Numbered from the stretch's first letter, positions 25,644 to 35,554 are shown. The stretch is DNA of 64,000 nt from Bacteroides neonati (GCF_000499785.1 NZ_HG726026.1:62001-126000); one strand, 5' to 3'. The notes: generated by a model not told the origin, from the letters alone. Numbers and translations: made by a program.

Positions 25644-27800
25644 ATGAAAGTCAAATTCTTTTTTCTGATCTGCTTTTTATGCATATCGTGTGCGTTGAAG
25701 TCGGCGGATAAGCCGGTTATCAAAATTGCTACCAATCAGGTGCATCTTATTTATAGAGTTGCCGATAATGGACGTTTGTATCAAAGCTATCTGGGCAAGC
25801 GTCTGAATCATGATTCGGATATCGCTTTTTTACCCTTGGGAAAAGAGGCTTATATCACCCACGGACTCGAAGATTATTTTGAACCTGCCATTCACTTGTT
25901 GCATAATGATGGTAATCCGTCTCTGTTGTTGAAGTATGCATCTCACACCGTAAACCAAGTGTTGCCGGGTGTAGAAGAAACTGTGATTACGTTGCAGGAT
26001 GATAAATATCCCGTGACCGTTCTCCTACATTTTGTTGCATACGGCAAAGAAAATTTGATAAAAACCTATACCGAAATCAGTCATAAAGAGAAGAAACCGG
26101 TGGAACTGCATAAGTACGCCTCTTCTATGCTTCACCTCAACCGCAGCAACTATCTCTTAACGGAGTTTGTAGGTAATTGGGCGAGTGAAGGTCAAATGAA
26201 AGAGACTCCGCTGGAGTTTGGAAAGAAAATTTTAGATACCAAGTTAGGTAGTCGTGCCAACATGTTCTGCTCGCCTTTCTTTCAGTTGGCGTTAGATGGC
26301 AAAGCAGATGAGAACAGTGGCGAAGTCCTTGTCGGTACACTGGGGTGGACGGGCAATTTCAGCTTTCTTTTTGAAGTCGACAACAGAAACTGGCTCCGCA
26401 TTGTGTCGGGTATCAATCCTTACGCTTCGATATACCGTCTGAAGCCGAACGAAGTGTTTCGTACCCCCGACTTCTATTTTACGTACAGTTTCAACGGTAA
26501 AGGAGAAGCCAGTCGCAATTTTCATGATTGGGCACGTAACTATCAGGTAAAAGATGGGAACAAAGACCGTATGGTATTGCTTAATAACTGGGAATCCACT
26601 CATTTTGATTTCAACGAAAACAAGCTTGAGCAACTGATGGGCGATGCCGTAGAGCTAGGTGTAGATCTATTTTTGCTCGACGACGGATGGTTTGGCAACA
26701 AGTATCCCCGCAATAGCGACCGTCAAGGTCTGGGCGATTGGGAGGTAATGACTACCAAGCTACCCAATGGCATTGCTCACCTCACTCAAGTGGCCAAAGA
26801 GAAGGGCGTGAAATTTGGATTATGGATAGAACCCGAAATGGTAAGTCCGAAGAGCGAACTTTACGAAAAGCATAAAGATTGGGTGATTCATTTACCCAAC
26901 CGCGATGAATACTACTACCGTAATCAGATGGTGTTGGATCTGAGCAACCCCAATGTGCAGGATTTTGTTTTCAGTGTGGTCGACAACCTGATGACCAACT
27001 GTCCCGATATCGCCTTTTTCAAGTGGGATTGTAACAGCCCCATAACCAATATCTATTCGGTATACTTGAAAGATAAGCAATCGCATCTTTACATTGATTA
27101 TGTACGAGGTCTGTACCGAGTGCTCGAACGTGTGAAAGCCAAATACCCCAACCTGCCCATGATGCTTTGTTCCGGTGGTGGTGCACGTTCAGACTACCAA
27201 GCATTGAAGTACTTCACCGAGTTCTGGCCTAGCGACAATACCGATCCTATCGAACGTTTATTTATTCAATGGGGATATTCGCAGGTATTTCCCGTGAAAA
27301 CGATGTGTGCACATGTCACTTCCTGGAACAAGAATACCAGTATCAAGTTTCGTACCGATGTAGCCATGATGTGTAAGTTGGGTTTTGATATGAAGTTGGA
27401 GGAGATGAGCCGGAACGAACAAGCCTATTGCCGCGATGCCGTTAAGAATTATCGTGCATTGAAGCCGGTTGTTATGGAAGGCGACCAATACCGTTTGGTT
27501 TCTCCTTACAGTGGAAACCATACGTCTACGATGTACGTGGAAAAAGATCAGCGTAAAGCAGTGGTGTTTGCATTTGATATACATCCCCGTTATGCAGAAA
27601 AGTTGTTTCCGGTGCGTTTGCAGGGGTTGAACGCTGATACGATGTATCGGGTGAACGAAATAAATGGTATGCCGGGTACTGTCTCTTCTTTATCGGGAAA
27701 TGGAAAGCTATTTTCCGGCGAATATCTAATGAACATTGGGTTGTCTCTTTTTACAGGATCTCAGCTGAATAGCCGGGTGGTCGAGGTAGTGGCAGAATAA
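25644..27800 (+). CDS. Alpha-galactosidase, glycoside hydrolase family 36
   Basis: A 718-aa secreted or periplasmic GH36 enzyme that removes terminal alpha-galactose from oligosaccharides such as melibiose or raffinose. A signal peptide covers about residues 1-21 (MKVKFFFLICFLCISCALKS); the Cys could be a poor lipobox. The central TIM barrel shows LLDDGWFGNK, GLWIEPEMVSPKSELY, FFKWDCNS with the nucleophile Asp, and FWPSDNTDP with the acid/base Asp. An N-terminal beta domain and C-terminal beta sheet fit the family. It is preceded by inverted repeats and closed by a terminator at 27828. Confidence 0.93.
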   Translation: MKVKFFFLICFLCISCALKSADKPVIKIATNQVHLIYRVADNGRLYQSYLGKRLNHDSDIAFLPLGKEAYITHGLEDYFEPAIHLLHNDGNPSLLLKYASHTVNQVLPGVEETVITLQDDKYPVTVLLHFVAYGKENLIKTYTEISHKEKKPVELHKYASSMLHLNRSNYLLTEFVGNWASEGQMKETPLEFGKKILDTKLGSRANMFCSPFFQLALDGKADENSGEVLVGTLGWTGNFSFLFEVDNRNWLRIVSGINPYASIYRLKPNEVFRTPDFYFTYSFNGKGEASRNFHDWARNYQVKDGNKDRMVLLNNWESTHFDFNENKLEQLMGDAVELGVDLFLLDDGWFGNKYPRNSDRQGLGDWEVMTTKLPNGIAHLTQVAKEKGVKFGLWIEPEMVSPKSELYEKHKDWVIHLPNRDEYYYRNQMVLDLSNPNVQDFVFSVVDNLMTNCPDIAFFKWDCNSPITNIYSVYLKDKQSHLYIDYVRGLYRVLERVKAKYPNLPMMLCSGGGARSDYQALKYFTEFWPSDNTDPIERLFIQWGYSQVFPVKTMCAHVTSWNKNTSIKFRTDVAMMCKLGFDMKLEEMSRNEQAYCRDAVKNYRALKPVVMEGDQYRLVSPYSGNHTSTMYVEKDQRKAVVFAFDIHPRYAEKLFPVRLQGLNADTMYRVNEINGMPGTVSSLSGNGKLFSGEYLMNIGLSLFTGSQLNSRVVEVVAE

Positions 27801-27827
27801 AAGTTTATTGAGAATAATCTAAATTGA

Positions 27828-27900
27828 AGGCAGAACTGTGTCAGAGACAGAGTGTAGAATGATCTACATACTCTGCTCTTGTGCCGTTCTGCCTCTTTTG
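27828..27900. terminator. Terminator between convergent genes
   Basis: AGGCAGAAC (27828-27836) pairs with GTTCTGCCT (27886-27894), and an inner stem forms from CAGAGTGTAGA with TCTACATACTCTG. A TCTTTTG tail follows on the + strand. It separates the alpha-galactosidase from the convergent DUF1349 gene. Confidence 0.65.
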
Positions 27901-27908
27901 GTTAATTT

Positions 27909-28559
27909 TTAGTCTGCATTTTTCATTAACCATTCTGTTCTACGCATATCGGGTAGGTGTTTTACTTTGAAATGCTCAAACGTGGCATTGAACCCTTGTC
28001 CGTCGGGGCACGCTCCCATGAATCCGACCATTACGGGGACGTGATCCTGTAGCCATGCATTGCGCATCATCACATACGTTTTATCGTCGAAAGAATAAAA
28101 AACCTCAACTGCGTCCAAACGTCTTATGGCTTTAATCCAAACGTATGGCACTGGTTTTTCAAGTGTAATAACACTCCAGTCGGAGGTTTTATGAGTAACG
28201 ACCGTGCTTAAATTGTATTTACCATCTACAAATTCAACACCTGCTTTGATATAGTTTTCGTGGTCGGTGCGAAGCATTAATCCTGCTTGGTCAAAACGAA
28301 CTTTATAATCACCCGATATCTTTACCTTTACTTCAAATTCGCCCCCATACGTGGCATAGTAAAAAGGTGCATCGTCTACTGTAAATCCATAATGAGAAAT
28401 ACGCCAATAGTCACTTTGCGGAGTGACGAACATAGAGACGGTATTATTCTTTATCGTCCATTGTTGTGGTTCGTTAAACCATTGCATTTTTTCCAATGAC
28501 TGTGCAAAGACACTGGGTGCAATTGCAATGATAAATAAATTTAGTAATACTTTTTTCAT
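27909..28559 (-). CDS. Secreted DUF1349 protein, concanavalin-like fold
   Basis: A 216-aa protein with signal peptide (MKKVLLNLFIIAIAPSVFA, residues 1-19). The mature part follows DUF1349: MQWFNEPQQW, then FYYATYGGEFEVKVKISG, FDQAGLMLRTDHENYIKAGVEFVDG and YVWIKAIRRLDAVEVFYSFD. This is a regucalcin-neighbouring, jelly-roll family that probably binds carbohydrate; no catalytic residues are assigned. It is divergent from the LuxR-type regulator at 28709, and both may be driven from the palindromic -7 box at 28648-28663. Confidence 0.82.
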   Translation of the reverse strand: MKKVLLNLFIIAIAPSVFAQSLEKMQWFNEPQQWTIKNNTVSMFVTPQSDYWRISHYGFTVDDAPFYYATYGGEFEVKVKISGDYKVRFDQAGLMLRTDHENYIKAGVEFVDGKYNLSTVVTHKTSDWSVITLEKPVPYVWIKAIRRLDAVEVFYSFDDKTYVMMRNAWLQDHVPVMVGFMGACPDGQGFNATFEHFKVKHLPDMRRTEWLMKNAD

Positions 28560-28647
28560 TTAATACATTTTTATTAGTTAGCAGAAAAAAAAGATGTTAT
28601 TTGAACAGAAAACATCATTTCCTATATTCAAATAACCATTGATATTA

Positions 28648-28663
28648 TACCTTTGCAAAGGTA
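28648..28663. promoter_or_regulatory. Palindromic divergent -7 box
   Basis: TACCTTTGCAAAGGTA is a perfect 16-bp palindrome that presents TACCTTTG, a Bacteroides -7 box, on both strands. It lies between the divergent genes at 28559 (minus) and 28709 (plus), 53 bp before the plus start and about 90 bp before the minus start. Clear -33 TTTG elements are lacking on both sides. Confidence 0.55.
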
Positions 28664-28708
28664 ATACATTGCTGTATGATGTGCAATGGTAAATAATAAC
28701 CATAGAAG

Positions 28709-29470
28709 ATGAAGGAATTAGCAGAATTAGAGAGTCGATTGCTCGAACAGGATTTTATTCCACAACAAAAAAACTGTGTTTTAGAGCAGTACAAACAGAC
28801 CGCAGCGATGTATGCTCAAATAGAAAATTCAATAGCTGTTTTGAGCGACCTGAAAGACAGAAAAAGTTATATATACAATGGAGCGCTTGGCGAAGTACTC
28901 GATTTATACCCCAAGAACGCCGCCAAAGAAATTAATTCCATTTGGGAAGAGGATATCTATAACCGTATCCATCCGGACGATATAGTAGCACGGCACGCTT
29001 TTGAATTGAAGTTCTTTCATTTGCTCAAAAAGACACCCATTCGGCAACGTATCCATTTTCGTACGCATAGTTTCCTACGTATGGCAAACTCGAAGGGCGA
29101 GTATCTATCGGTTTTACATCGCACTTTTTACTTGTGCAACCAAAGTAATGGTACTTTGTGGCTCGCATTGTGTTTGTATAACTTTGCACCTACTAGCGAA
29201 CCCATACTTTCTTTCGAAGGAATAATACAAAACTCACTAACCGGTGAGCTGCTAAAAGAGTCGAACGATACTGTTCCGGAAATTATTTCGTATCGCGAAA
29301 AGGAGGTGTTAAACTTGATAGAACAAGGCATGCCGAGTAAGCAAATTGCGATAAAATTAGCTATAAGTAAAAATACGGTCGACCGTCATAGGCAGAATAT
29401 TATGGAAAAACTACGAGTCGGAAATTCGATGGAGGCAATCAAAGTGGCCCACGAACTGAATATCATATAA
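28709..29470 (+). CDS. LuxR-type transcriptional regulator with PAS-like sensor region
   Basis: A 253-aa one-component regulator. Residues about 50-170 resemble a PAS fold (IYNGALGEVLDLYPKNAAKE, RIHPDDIVARHAFELKFFHL, YLSVLHRTFYLCNQ). The C-terminal 60 residues are a GerE/LuxR helix-turn-helix: SYREKEVLNLIEQGMPSKQI, then LAISKNTVDRHRQNIMEKL. No signal peptide or membrane segment is present, so the ligand would be cytosolic. It is divergent from the DUF1349 gene and shares a palindromic promoter region with it, which suggests control of that gene or of itself. Confidence 0.85.
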   Translation: MKELAELESRLLEQDFIPQQKNCVLEQYKQTAAMYAQIENSIAVLSDLKDRKSYIYNGALGEVLDLYPKNAAKEINSIWEEDIYNRIHPDDIVARHAFELKFFHLLKKTPIRQRIHFRTHSFLRMANSKGEYLSVLHRTFYLCNQSNGTLWLALCLYNFAPTSEPILSFEGIIQNSLTGELLKESNDTVPEIISYREKEVLNLIEQGMPSKQIAIKLAISKNTVDRHRQNIMEKLRVGNSMEAIKVAHELNII

Positions 29471-29514
29471 CTCCTCAAATTCATAAGCTACGCTCACGGT
29501 AAAAAAGTAGATAA

Positions 29515-29544
29515 TTTAGTGAAAAGGTAACAATTTTCACTAAA
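29515..29544. repeat. Perfect 11-bp inverted repeat
   Basis: TTTAGTGAAAA (29515-29525) and TTTTCACTAAA (29534-29544) are exact inverses around an 8-nt loop. There is no T run after it, so it may be an operator or an mRNA 3' hairpin of the regulator gene rather than a terminator. Confidence 0.5.
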
Positions 29545-29620
29545 AACAGACGCGGTCGCTTAAAATAATCAAAAAACACAAAAAGTTCTTACGAATTCTC
29601 ATTAAATAGCCGAAAAGCAT

Positions 29621-29628
29621 TACTTTTG
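29621..29628 (+). promoter_or_regulatory. -7 element for the TPR gene
   Basis: TACTTTTG fits TAnnTTTG and lies 30 nt before the ATG at 29658. No -33 TTTG is seen at the expected distance. Confidence 0.45.
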
Positions 29629-29657
29629 TTTTACTTATACGTATTAAAATAGAACCG

Positions 29658-31709
29658 ATGATAAAAAAAATACTAACAGCACTCTTGTTGTTTCCTACGT
29701 TGGTATGTGCTCAGATAAACACAGACAGGGTAATGATGATTGCTCGCAATGCCCTTTATTTTGAGGACTACGTTTTGTCTATTCAGTACTTTAATCAAGT
29801 AATCAATGCGAAGCCTTATTTGTATGAACCTTACTTCTTTCGGGGATTGGCAAAGATCAACCTGGACGATTTTCAAGGAGCCGAAGCCGATTGTGATGCT
29901 GCCATCGAGCGTAACCCCTTTGTAGTAGGCGCTTATCAGATACGTGGCTTGGCACGTATTCGCCAGAATAAATACGCCGAGGCTATCAGCGATTATAAAA
30001 AGGCGCTACACTACGATCCCGAAAATGTAACCCTTTGGCACAACCTGACGCTGTGTCATATTCAAGAAAAAGATTATAAGTCGGCTGAAGAAGATTTAGG
30101 TCATCTGCTGGCTGTTTCTCCCCGCTATACACGTGCCTACTTGATGCGTGGCGAGGTGGCGTTGAACCAAAAAGATACGGTGAGGGCATTGAATGACTTC
30201 AATACGGCTATTTCGATGGATAAATACGACCCCGACGCCTGGTCTTCGCGTGCCATTGTTTATTTGCAGCAAGCCAAGTATGCCGATGCCGAAGCGGACT
30301 TGAACCAGGCCATTCGTTTGAGTGCCCGAAATGCGGGAAACTATATCAACCGCGCTTTGGCTCGTTTTCATCAAACAAACTTGAGAGGGGCGATGAACGA
30401 TTATGATCTTGCACTCGATATCGATCCCAATAACTTTATCGGGCACTACAACCGTGGTTTGTTACGTGCGCAAGTGGGCGATGATAACCGAGCCATCGAG
30501 GACTTCGACTTTGTGCTCAATATAGAGCCCGATAACATGATGGCTACCTTCAATCGTGGCTTGTTGCGTGCTCAAACAGGTGATTATCGCGGAGCTATCA
30601 AGGATTATACCACCGTGATCGATCAATATCCCAACTTTTTGGCGGGTTATTATAGCCGTGCTGAGGCTCGGCGCAAAATGGGCGATCGAAAAGGAGCCGA
30701 GATGGACGAGTTTAAGGTCATGAAAGCTCAATTGGACAAACGCAACAATGTGGGGGTGAATGATAAAGCGGTAGCCGAGAACAAGGATGGCGACAAGAAC
30801 GACGGTGATGCAAAGGATGGCAACAAAACCCGTAAGAAGTCGGATAAGGATATGAACAACTATCGGAAAATTGTGATTGCCGATGATACGGAAGCAGAAC
30901 AGAAGTACAAGAGCGATTATCGCGGACGTGTGCAGGATCGGAATGTCAATATCAAGATGGAACCGATGTTTGCGTTGACCTATTACGAGAAGGTGAGCGA
31001 GGTGAAGCGATCGGTGAATTATCATAAATTCATCGACGCATTGAACCGAAGCAACGAGCTTCCCAAGCGTTTGTACATTAGTAATATCGAGTCGCCGCTA
31101 ACCGAGGAGCAAGTGAAGTTTCACTTTGCGTTGATCGATGCGCATACGTCGGCTATCGTGGCCGATGGAAAAGATGCGCGTAAGCGTTTCTCGCGTGCTC
31201 TTGATTTCTATCTCGTGCAGGATTTTGCCAGCTCTATCGACGATTTGACACAAGCTATTTTGCTCGACGATACCTTCTTCCCCGCCTACTTCATGCGTTC
31301 GCTGGTGCGCTACAAACAGTTGGAATATCAAAGAGCTGAAGCTGGTGCAACCGACTCGTCGCCATTGAGCAACTCTACCGCTGCTAAGCCCGAAGTGGGT
31401 GCTGTTGACTATGAGGTGGTTCGGAAAGATTTGGATAAGGTAATTGAACTGGCTCCCGATTTTGTATATGCTTATTACAATCGCGCCAACATAGCGGCTA
31501 TGCTGAAAGATTATCGTGCGGCTATTGTCGATTATGACAAAGCAATTCAATTGAATCCGGAGTTCGCAGATGCCTATTATAACCGTGGCTTGACTCACAT
31601 CTTCCTAGGAAATAACCGACTGGGTGTAGCCGATTTGAGCAAAGCAGGCGAATTAGGTATTGTTTCGGCATACAACATCATTAAGCGTTTTACCGAGCAA
31701 CCGGAATAA
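29658..31709 (+). CDS. Secreted TPR-repeat protein
   Basis: A 683-aa protein with a signal peptide (MIKKILTALLLFPTLVCA, residues 1-18) and two arrays of tetratricopeptide repeats. The first array spans about residues 25-355 (repeated patterns such as AEADLNQAIRLSARNAGNYI and NFIGHYNRGLLRAQVGD), then comes a charged, Lys/Asp-rich linker of about 40 residues, and a second array covers about 500-680 (VYAYYNRANIAAMLKDYRAA). It is likely a periplasmic or outer-membrane scaffold. It has its own -7 box and ends 80 nt before thrS. Confidence 0.85.
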   Translation: MIKKILTALLLFPTLVCAQINTDRVMMIARNALYFEDYVLSIQYFNQVINAKPYLYEPYFFRGLAKINLDDFQGAEADCDAAIERNPFVVGAYQIRGLARIRQNKYAEAISDYKKALHYDPENVTLWHNLTLCHIQEKDYKSAEEDLGHLLAVSPRYTRAYLMRGEVALNQKDTVRALNDFNTAISMDKYDPDAWSSRAIVYLQQAKYADAEADLNQAIRLSARNAGNYINRALARFHQTNLRGAMNDYDLALDIDPNNFIGHYNRGLLRAQVGDDNRAIEDFDFVLNIEPDNMMATFNRGLLRAQTGDYRGAIKDYTTVIDQYPNFLAGYYSRAEARRKMGDRKGAEMDEFKVMKAQLDKRNNVGVNDKAVAENKDGDKNDGDAKDGNKTRKKSDKDMNNYRKIVIADDTEAEQKYKSDYRGRVQDRNVNIKMEPMFALTYYEKVSEVKRSVNYHKFIDALNRSNELPKRLYISNIESPLTEEQVKFHFALIDAHTSAIVADGKDARKRFSRALDFYLVQDFASSIDDLTQAILLDDTFFPAYFMRSLVRYKQLEYQRAEAGATDSSPLSNSTAAKPEVGAVDYEVVRKDLDKVIELAPDFVYAYYNRANIAAMLKDYRAAIVDYDKAIQLNPEFADAYYNRGLTHIFLGNNRLGVADLSKAGELGIVSAYNIIKRFTEQPE

Positions 31710-31749
31710 CATTTATTTGATAAAAATCTGAAAAGTCAAAAGAAAACCT

Positions 31750-31757
31750 TATTTTTG
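31750..31757 (+). promoter_or_regulatory. -7 element for thrS
   Basis: TATTTTTG matches the Bacteroides -7 consensus and lies 33 nt before the thrS start. A TTTG at 31716-31719 is too far (30-nt spacer) to be a standard -33 box. Confidence 0.5.
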
Positions 31758-31789
31758 CGAGCTAATAATAGAAATATAACATCACACTT

Positions 31790-33730
31790 ATGATAAAGAT
31801 AACATTTCCCGATGGCTCTGTTCGTGAGTATAACGAAGGAGTGAACGGTCTGCAAATTGCAGAAAGCATCAGTTCGCGTTTGGCACAAGACGTTTTGGCT
31901 TGTGGGGTAAACGGCGAAATTTATGATTTAGGACGTCCCATCAACGAGGATGCCGCTGTGGTTCTCTATAAATGGGACGATGAGCAAGGTAAGCACGCCT
32001 TCTGGCATACCAGTGCCCACTTGCTCGCCGAGGCTTTGCAGGAGCTATACCCGGGCATTCAGTTTGGTATAGGACCCGCTATCGAAAACGGTTTCTACTA
32101 TGATGTAGATCCGGGCGAAGCGGTAATCAAGGAAGGCGACCTGGCAACGATCGAAGCCAAAATGGCCGAGCTGGTAGCCAGAAAAGAGGCTGTAGTAAGA
32201 GCCGATATTGCCAAAACCGATGCGCTGAAAATGTTTGGCGAACGTGGCGAAACATACAAATGCGAATTGATCTCCGAGCTCGAAGACGGTCGTATCACTA
32301 CCTATACGCAAGGTGCATTCACCGACTTGTGTCGCGGACCGCACTTGATGACTACCTCGCCGATTAAGGCTATTAAGCTGACCTCGGTGGCCGGAGCTTA
32401 CTGGCGTGGACACGAAGACCGTAAGATGCTTACCCGTATCTACGGTATCACCTTCCCGAAAAAGAAGATGCTCGATGAATACCTGGTGTTGATGGAGGAA
32501 GCTAAAAAACGCGACCACCGCAAAATCGGTAAAGAGATGGAGTTGTTCATGTTCTCCGAAATGGTTGGAAAAGGATTGCCGATGTGGCTTCCCAAAGGAA
32601 CCGCGCTACGTTTGCGTTTGGAAGACTTCCTTAAGAAAATTCAACGACGTTTTGGATACCAGCAGGTCATGACTCCGCATATCGGTAACAAGCAACTGTA
32701 TATCACTTCGGGTCATTATGCCAAATATGGCAAGGACTCTTTCCAACCGATACATACGCCCGAAGAGGACGAAGAGTATCTGTTGAAACCGATGAACTGC
32801 CCTCACCACTGTGAGATTTACAAATGGCAACCTCGCTCGTACAAAGACCTTCCTTTGCGTTTGGCAGAGTTCGGTACTGTATACCGCTACGAGCAAAGTG
32901 GTGAGTTGCACGGATTGACTCGTGTGCGCAGTTTTACACAAGATGATGCACACATCTTCTGTCGTCCCGATCAGGTGAAAGATGAATTCCTTCACGTAAT
33001 GGATATTATCTTTATTATTTTCAAAGCACTTGACTTTGAGAATTTTGAAGCTCAAATCTCTTTACGCGATCCCAACAACCGTGAGAAGTATATCGGTAGC
33101 GATGAAAACTGGGAAAGAGCCGAACAGGCCATCATCGAGGCTTGTGCCGAAAAGGGCTTAAAGGCTAAGATCGAATTGGGCGAAGCTGCCTTCTATGGTC
33201 CTAAGCTTGACTTTATGGTACGCGATGCCATTGGTCGTAAGTGGCAGTTGGGAACGATTCAGGTTGACTATAACCTGCCCGAGCGTTTCCAATTAGAGTA
33301 TACCGGTAGCGATAACATGAAGCACCGTCCTGTGATGATTCACCGTGCACCGTTTGGTTCTATGGAGCGTTTCGTTGCTGTGCTTATCGAGCATACCGGT
33401 GGTAAATTCCCCTTGTGGCTTACTCCCGATCAGGTAGCTATTCTTCCCATCAGCGAGAAGTTTAATGACTACGCACAGCAAGTAAGAACTTATCTGGATA
33501 CGCAAGATATCCGTGCCATTGTAGACGATCGTAACGAAAAGATTGGCCGTAAAATACGTGATAATGAGATGAAACGTATTCCTTATATGCTTATCGTAGG
33601 TGAGAAAGAAGCCGAAAATGGTGAAGTTTCAGTTCGTAGACAAGGCGAAGGAGACAAGGGAACAATGAAATTTGAAGATTTTGGTAAAATTTTGAACGAA
33701 GAAGTTCAGAATATGATAAATAAATGGTAA
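31790..33730 (+). CDS. thrS: Threonyl-tRNA synthetase
   Basis: A 646-aa class II synthetase. The N-terminal TGS domain (residues 1-60, [16 protein letters not shown]) is followed by the editing domain with [17 protein letters not shown], the catalytic core with motif 2-type [20 protein letters not shown] and the zinc residues including [10 protein letters not shown], motif 3 [16 protein letters not shown], and a C-terminal anticodon domain with VAILPISEK. The gene heads the conserved thrS-infC-rpmI-rplT series. No T-box or long leader precedes it. Confidence 0.97.
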   Translation: MIKITFPDGSVREYNEGVNGLQIAESISSRLAQDVLACGVNGEIYDLGRPINEDAAVVLYKWDDEQGKHAFWHTSAHLLAEALQELYPGIQFGIGPAIENGFYYDVDPGEAVIKEGDLATIEAKMAELVARKEAVVRADIAKTDALKMFGERGETYKCELISELEDGRITTYTQGAFTDLCRGPHLMTTSPIKAIKLTSVAGAYWRGHEDRKMLTRIYGITFPKKKMLDEYLVLMEEAKKRDHRKIGKEMELFMFSEMVGKGLPMWLPKGTALRLRLEDFLKKIQRRFGYQQVMTPHIGNKQLYITSGHYAKYGKDSFQPIHTPEEDEEYLLKPMNCPHHCEIYKWQPRSYKDLPLRLAEFGTVYRYEQSGELHGLTRVRSFTQDDAHIFCRPDQVKDEFLHVMDIIFIIFKALDFENFEAQISLRDPNNREKYIGSDENWERAEQAIIEACAEKGLKAKIELGEAAFYGPKLDFMVRDAIGRKWQLGTIQVDYNLPERFQLEYTGSDNMKHRPVMIHRAPFGSMERFVAVLIEHTGGKFPLWLTPDQVAILPISEKFNDYAQQVRTYLDTQDIRAIVDDRNEKIGRKIRDNEMKRIPYMLIVGEKEAENGEVSVRRQGEGDKGTMKFEDFGKILNEEVQNMINKW

Positions 33731-33845
33731 CTTTGCGCGCAATTGTAGAAGCACGGTGTCAAGATGACGCTCTAAAGTACGCTGATACATTAATAAATAA
33801 ATTAATTTGGTAGTAAATAAAAAACAAACTGGTAATCGTTATTTA

Positions 33846-34472
33846 ATGAAGAATGACAGCTTAAAAGGGCAATACCGGATCAATGAACAGATTCGTGCCA
33901 AGGAAGTACGTATTGTGGGTGAGGAATCAGAACCTCAGATTTTTACGATCGCGCAAGCTTTGAAAATGGCTTCAGATCAGGAACTGGATCTTGTCGAGAT
34001 TTCTCCCAATGCACAACCCCCTGTTTGTCGTATTATTGACTACTCTAAATTCCTTTATCAGCAGAAGAAGCGTCAGAAAGAGCAAAAGGCGAAACAGGTA
34101 AAAGTAAACGTGAAAGAAATTCGTTTCGGTCCGCAAACAGACGACCATGATTACAACTTTAAGTTGAAGCATGCCATCGGTTTCTTGGAAGACGGAGATA
34201 AAGTGAAGGCTTACGTTTTCTTCAAAGGACGTTCAATCCTTTTCAAAGAGCAAGGAGAAGTTCTTTTGTTGCGCTTTGCCAATGACCTCGAAGATTATGC
34301 GAAAGTAGATCAGTTGCCGGTACTCGAAGGCAAGCGTATGATTATCTTCCTTTCTCCGAAGAAGAAAGAAGCTAGTGCACCGAAGAAACCCGCTGCACCT
34401 AAAGTAGTAGCTCCCAAAGCCGAAGCAAAACCTGCCGAAGCGGTTGAAGCAAAGGAAGCCAAAGCAGAATAA
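33846..34472 (+). CDS. infC: Translation initiation factor IF-3
   Basis: A 208-aa IF-3 from ATG 33846 ([20 protein letters not shown]); the frame is also open from a TTG at 33807, giving 221 aa, and infC often uses rare start codons, so the upstream start cannot be excluded. The N-domain has [19 protein letters not shown] and [20 protein letters not shown], and the C-domain has [22 protein letters not shown] and RGRSILF-like [12 protein letters not shown]. The tail is an Ala/Pro/Lys-rich extension absent from E. coli IF-3. It lies between thrS and rpmI in the classic order. Confidence 0.95.
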   Translation: MKNDSLKGQYRINEQIRAKEVRIVGEESEPQIFTIAQALKMASDQELDLVEISPNAQPPVCRIIDYSKFLYQQKKRQKEQKAKQVKVNVKEIRFGPQTDDHDYNFKLKHAIGFLEDGDKVKAYVFFKGRSILFKEQGEVLLLRFANDLEDYAKVDQLPVLEGKRMIIFLSPKKKEASAPKKPAAPKVVAPKAEAKPAEAVEAKEAKAE

Positions 34473-34537
34473 AGAAAAATGCGTAACGCGCAGGTATAGT
34501 GCGTTGCCATCTATTTAATAATTTAAAAACAAGTAAG

Positions 34538-34735
34538 ATGCCAAAGATGAAGACTAACTCCGGTGCAAAAAAAAGGTTTACCCTTACCGGAACAGGTAAA
34601 ATCAAAAGAAAGCACGCTTTTCACAGTCACATTTTGACTAAGAAATCAACCAAGAGAAAAAGAAACCTGTGCTACTCTACAACTGTTGATGCAACAAATG
34701 TGAGCCAGGTGAAGGAACTCTTGTGCATGAAGTAA
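34538..34735 (+). CDS. rpmI: 50S ribosomal protein L35
   Basis: A 65-aa very basic protein starting [20 protein letters not shown], with [20 protein letters not shown] typical of L35. The frame is open back to 34499 but ATG 34538 gives the standard N-terminus. It is located between infC and rplT as in most bacteria. Confidence 0.97.
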   Translation: MPKMKTNSGAKKRFTLTGTGKIKRKHAFHSHILTKKSTKRKRNLCYSTTVDATNVSQVKELLCMK

Positions 34736-34836
34736 CCAGAGAAGCGTACAACGTATTATTAAAGTATTAACCGGATGTATAGCTTTAAGTTCGCTACATG
34801 AAGCAGCGGCGCTAACATTCAAAAAAGAGTAAAACT

Positions 34837-35187
34837 ATGCCAAGATCAGTAAATCATGTTGCTTCGAAAGCAAGAAGAAAGAAAATTTTGAAATTGACCA
34901 GAGGTTACTTTGGTGCAAGAAAAAATGTATGGACCGTAGCTAAAAACACTTGGGAGAAGGGTTTGACGTACGCGTTCCGTGACCGTAGAAACAAGAAAAG
35001 AAATTTCCGCGCGCTTTGGATACAACGTATCAACGCTGCTGCACGTCTTGAAGGAATGTCATATTCTAAATTGATGGGTGGCTTGCACAAAGCTGGTATC
35101 GAAATAAACCGTAAGGTTTTGGCCGATTTAGCAATGAACCACCCAGAGGCTTTCAAAGCTGTGGTTGCTAAAGCAAAGGCTGCCTAA
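34837..35187 (+). CDS. rplT: 50S ribosomal protein L20
   Basis: A 116-aa basic protein starting [20 protein letters not shown]; the [16 protein letters not shown] block, [20 protein letters not shown] and the [16 protein letters not shown] end identify L20, which binds 23S rRNA early in 50S assembly and represses this operon in other bacteria. A very strong terminator follows at 35211. The 101-bp gap before it shows no leader structure that I can identify. Confidence 0.97.
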   Translation: MPRSVNHVASKARRKKILKLTRGYFGARKNVWTVAKNTWEKGLTYAFRDRRNKKRNFRALWIQRINAAARLEGMSYSKLMGGLHKAGIEINRKVLADLAMNHPEAFKAVVAKAKAA

Positions 35188-35210
35188 GTTTCAATCGTTT
35201 ACGATTTGTG

Positions 35211-35247
35211 AAGTGCCGGATACATCCATGTATCCGGCACTTTTTTA
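35211..35247 (+). terminator. Terminator of the thrS-infC-rpmI-rplT series
   Basis: AAGTGCCGGATACAT (35211-35225) and its exact inverse (35228-35242) form a 15-bp stem ending in TTTTTT, 24 nt after the rplT stop. Confidence 0.92.
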
Positions 35248-35310
35248 TGTATAAACAGGTGCTATGAGATGTGAAAAAAGCAATTTGCCGTAAACAAAGT
35301 CCTTTAATCT

Positions 35311-35342
35311 CTTGTTTAATTGGCGTAGAAAGATTACATTTG
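35311..35342 (+). promoter_or_regulatory. Promoter with long leader for the 35551 gene
   Basis: CTTG (35311-35314), a 20-nt spacer and TACATTTG (35335-35342). With a start codon at 35551 this predicts a leader of about 200 nt, long for this genome. Confidence 0.5.
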
Positions 35343-35425
35343 TAGTACGAAAAATATAAGCCGTATCGACTTGATCGGGAAACTCTTCAAATTAATCTGA
35401 TGCACCGAGAAAGTTTCGTTTCTTA

Positions 35426-35554
35426 ATGGCGGGCCACATCCTTCGGGACAGCTTTAAGCCGGTGGATTACAAAAAGAGCGAACACTCAAATCTTGTTCTA
35501 TCAGAGTTTCATCACATCGTCGGTACGGCTTTCTTTTATATTCTCCCCCTATGA
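35426..35554 (+). CDS. Possible 42-aa upstream ORF
   Basis: ATG 35426 opens a 42-codon frame (MAGHILRDSFKPVDYKKSEH at the start) whose TGA overlaps the ATG of the next gene as ATGA, the arrangement used for translational coupling elsewhere in this window. It lies wholly in the long leader after the 35311 promoter. No family is recognised, and it may be chance; it is reported because nothing else explains this 363-bp stretch between rplT and 35551. Confidence 0.25.
   Translation: MAGHILRDSFKPVDYKKSEHSNLVLSEFHHIVGTAFFYILPL

Noticed and set aside
31790-33730. T-box or attenuator control of thrS
   Set aside because: The gap before thrS is only 80 bp and carries a normal -7 box with a short leader.
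35343-35550. A riboswitch in the long leader before the EFR1 gene
   Set aside because: I compared it by eye with TPP, FMN, SAM and cobalamin cores and found no conserved core; only a small ORF remains as an explanation.
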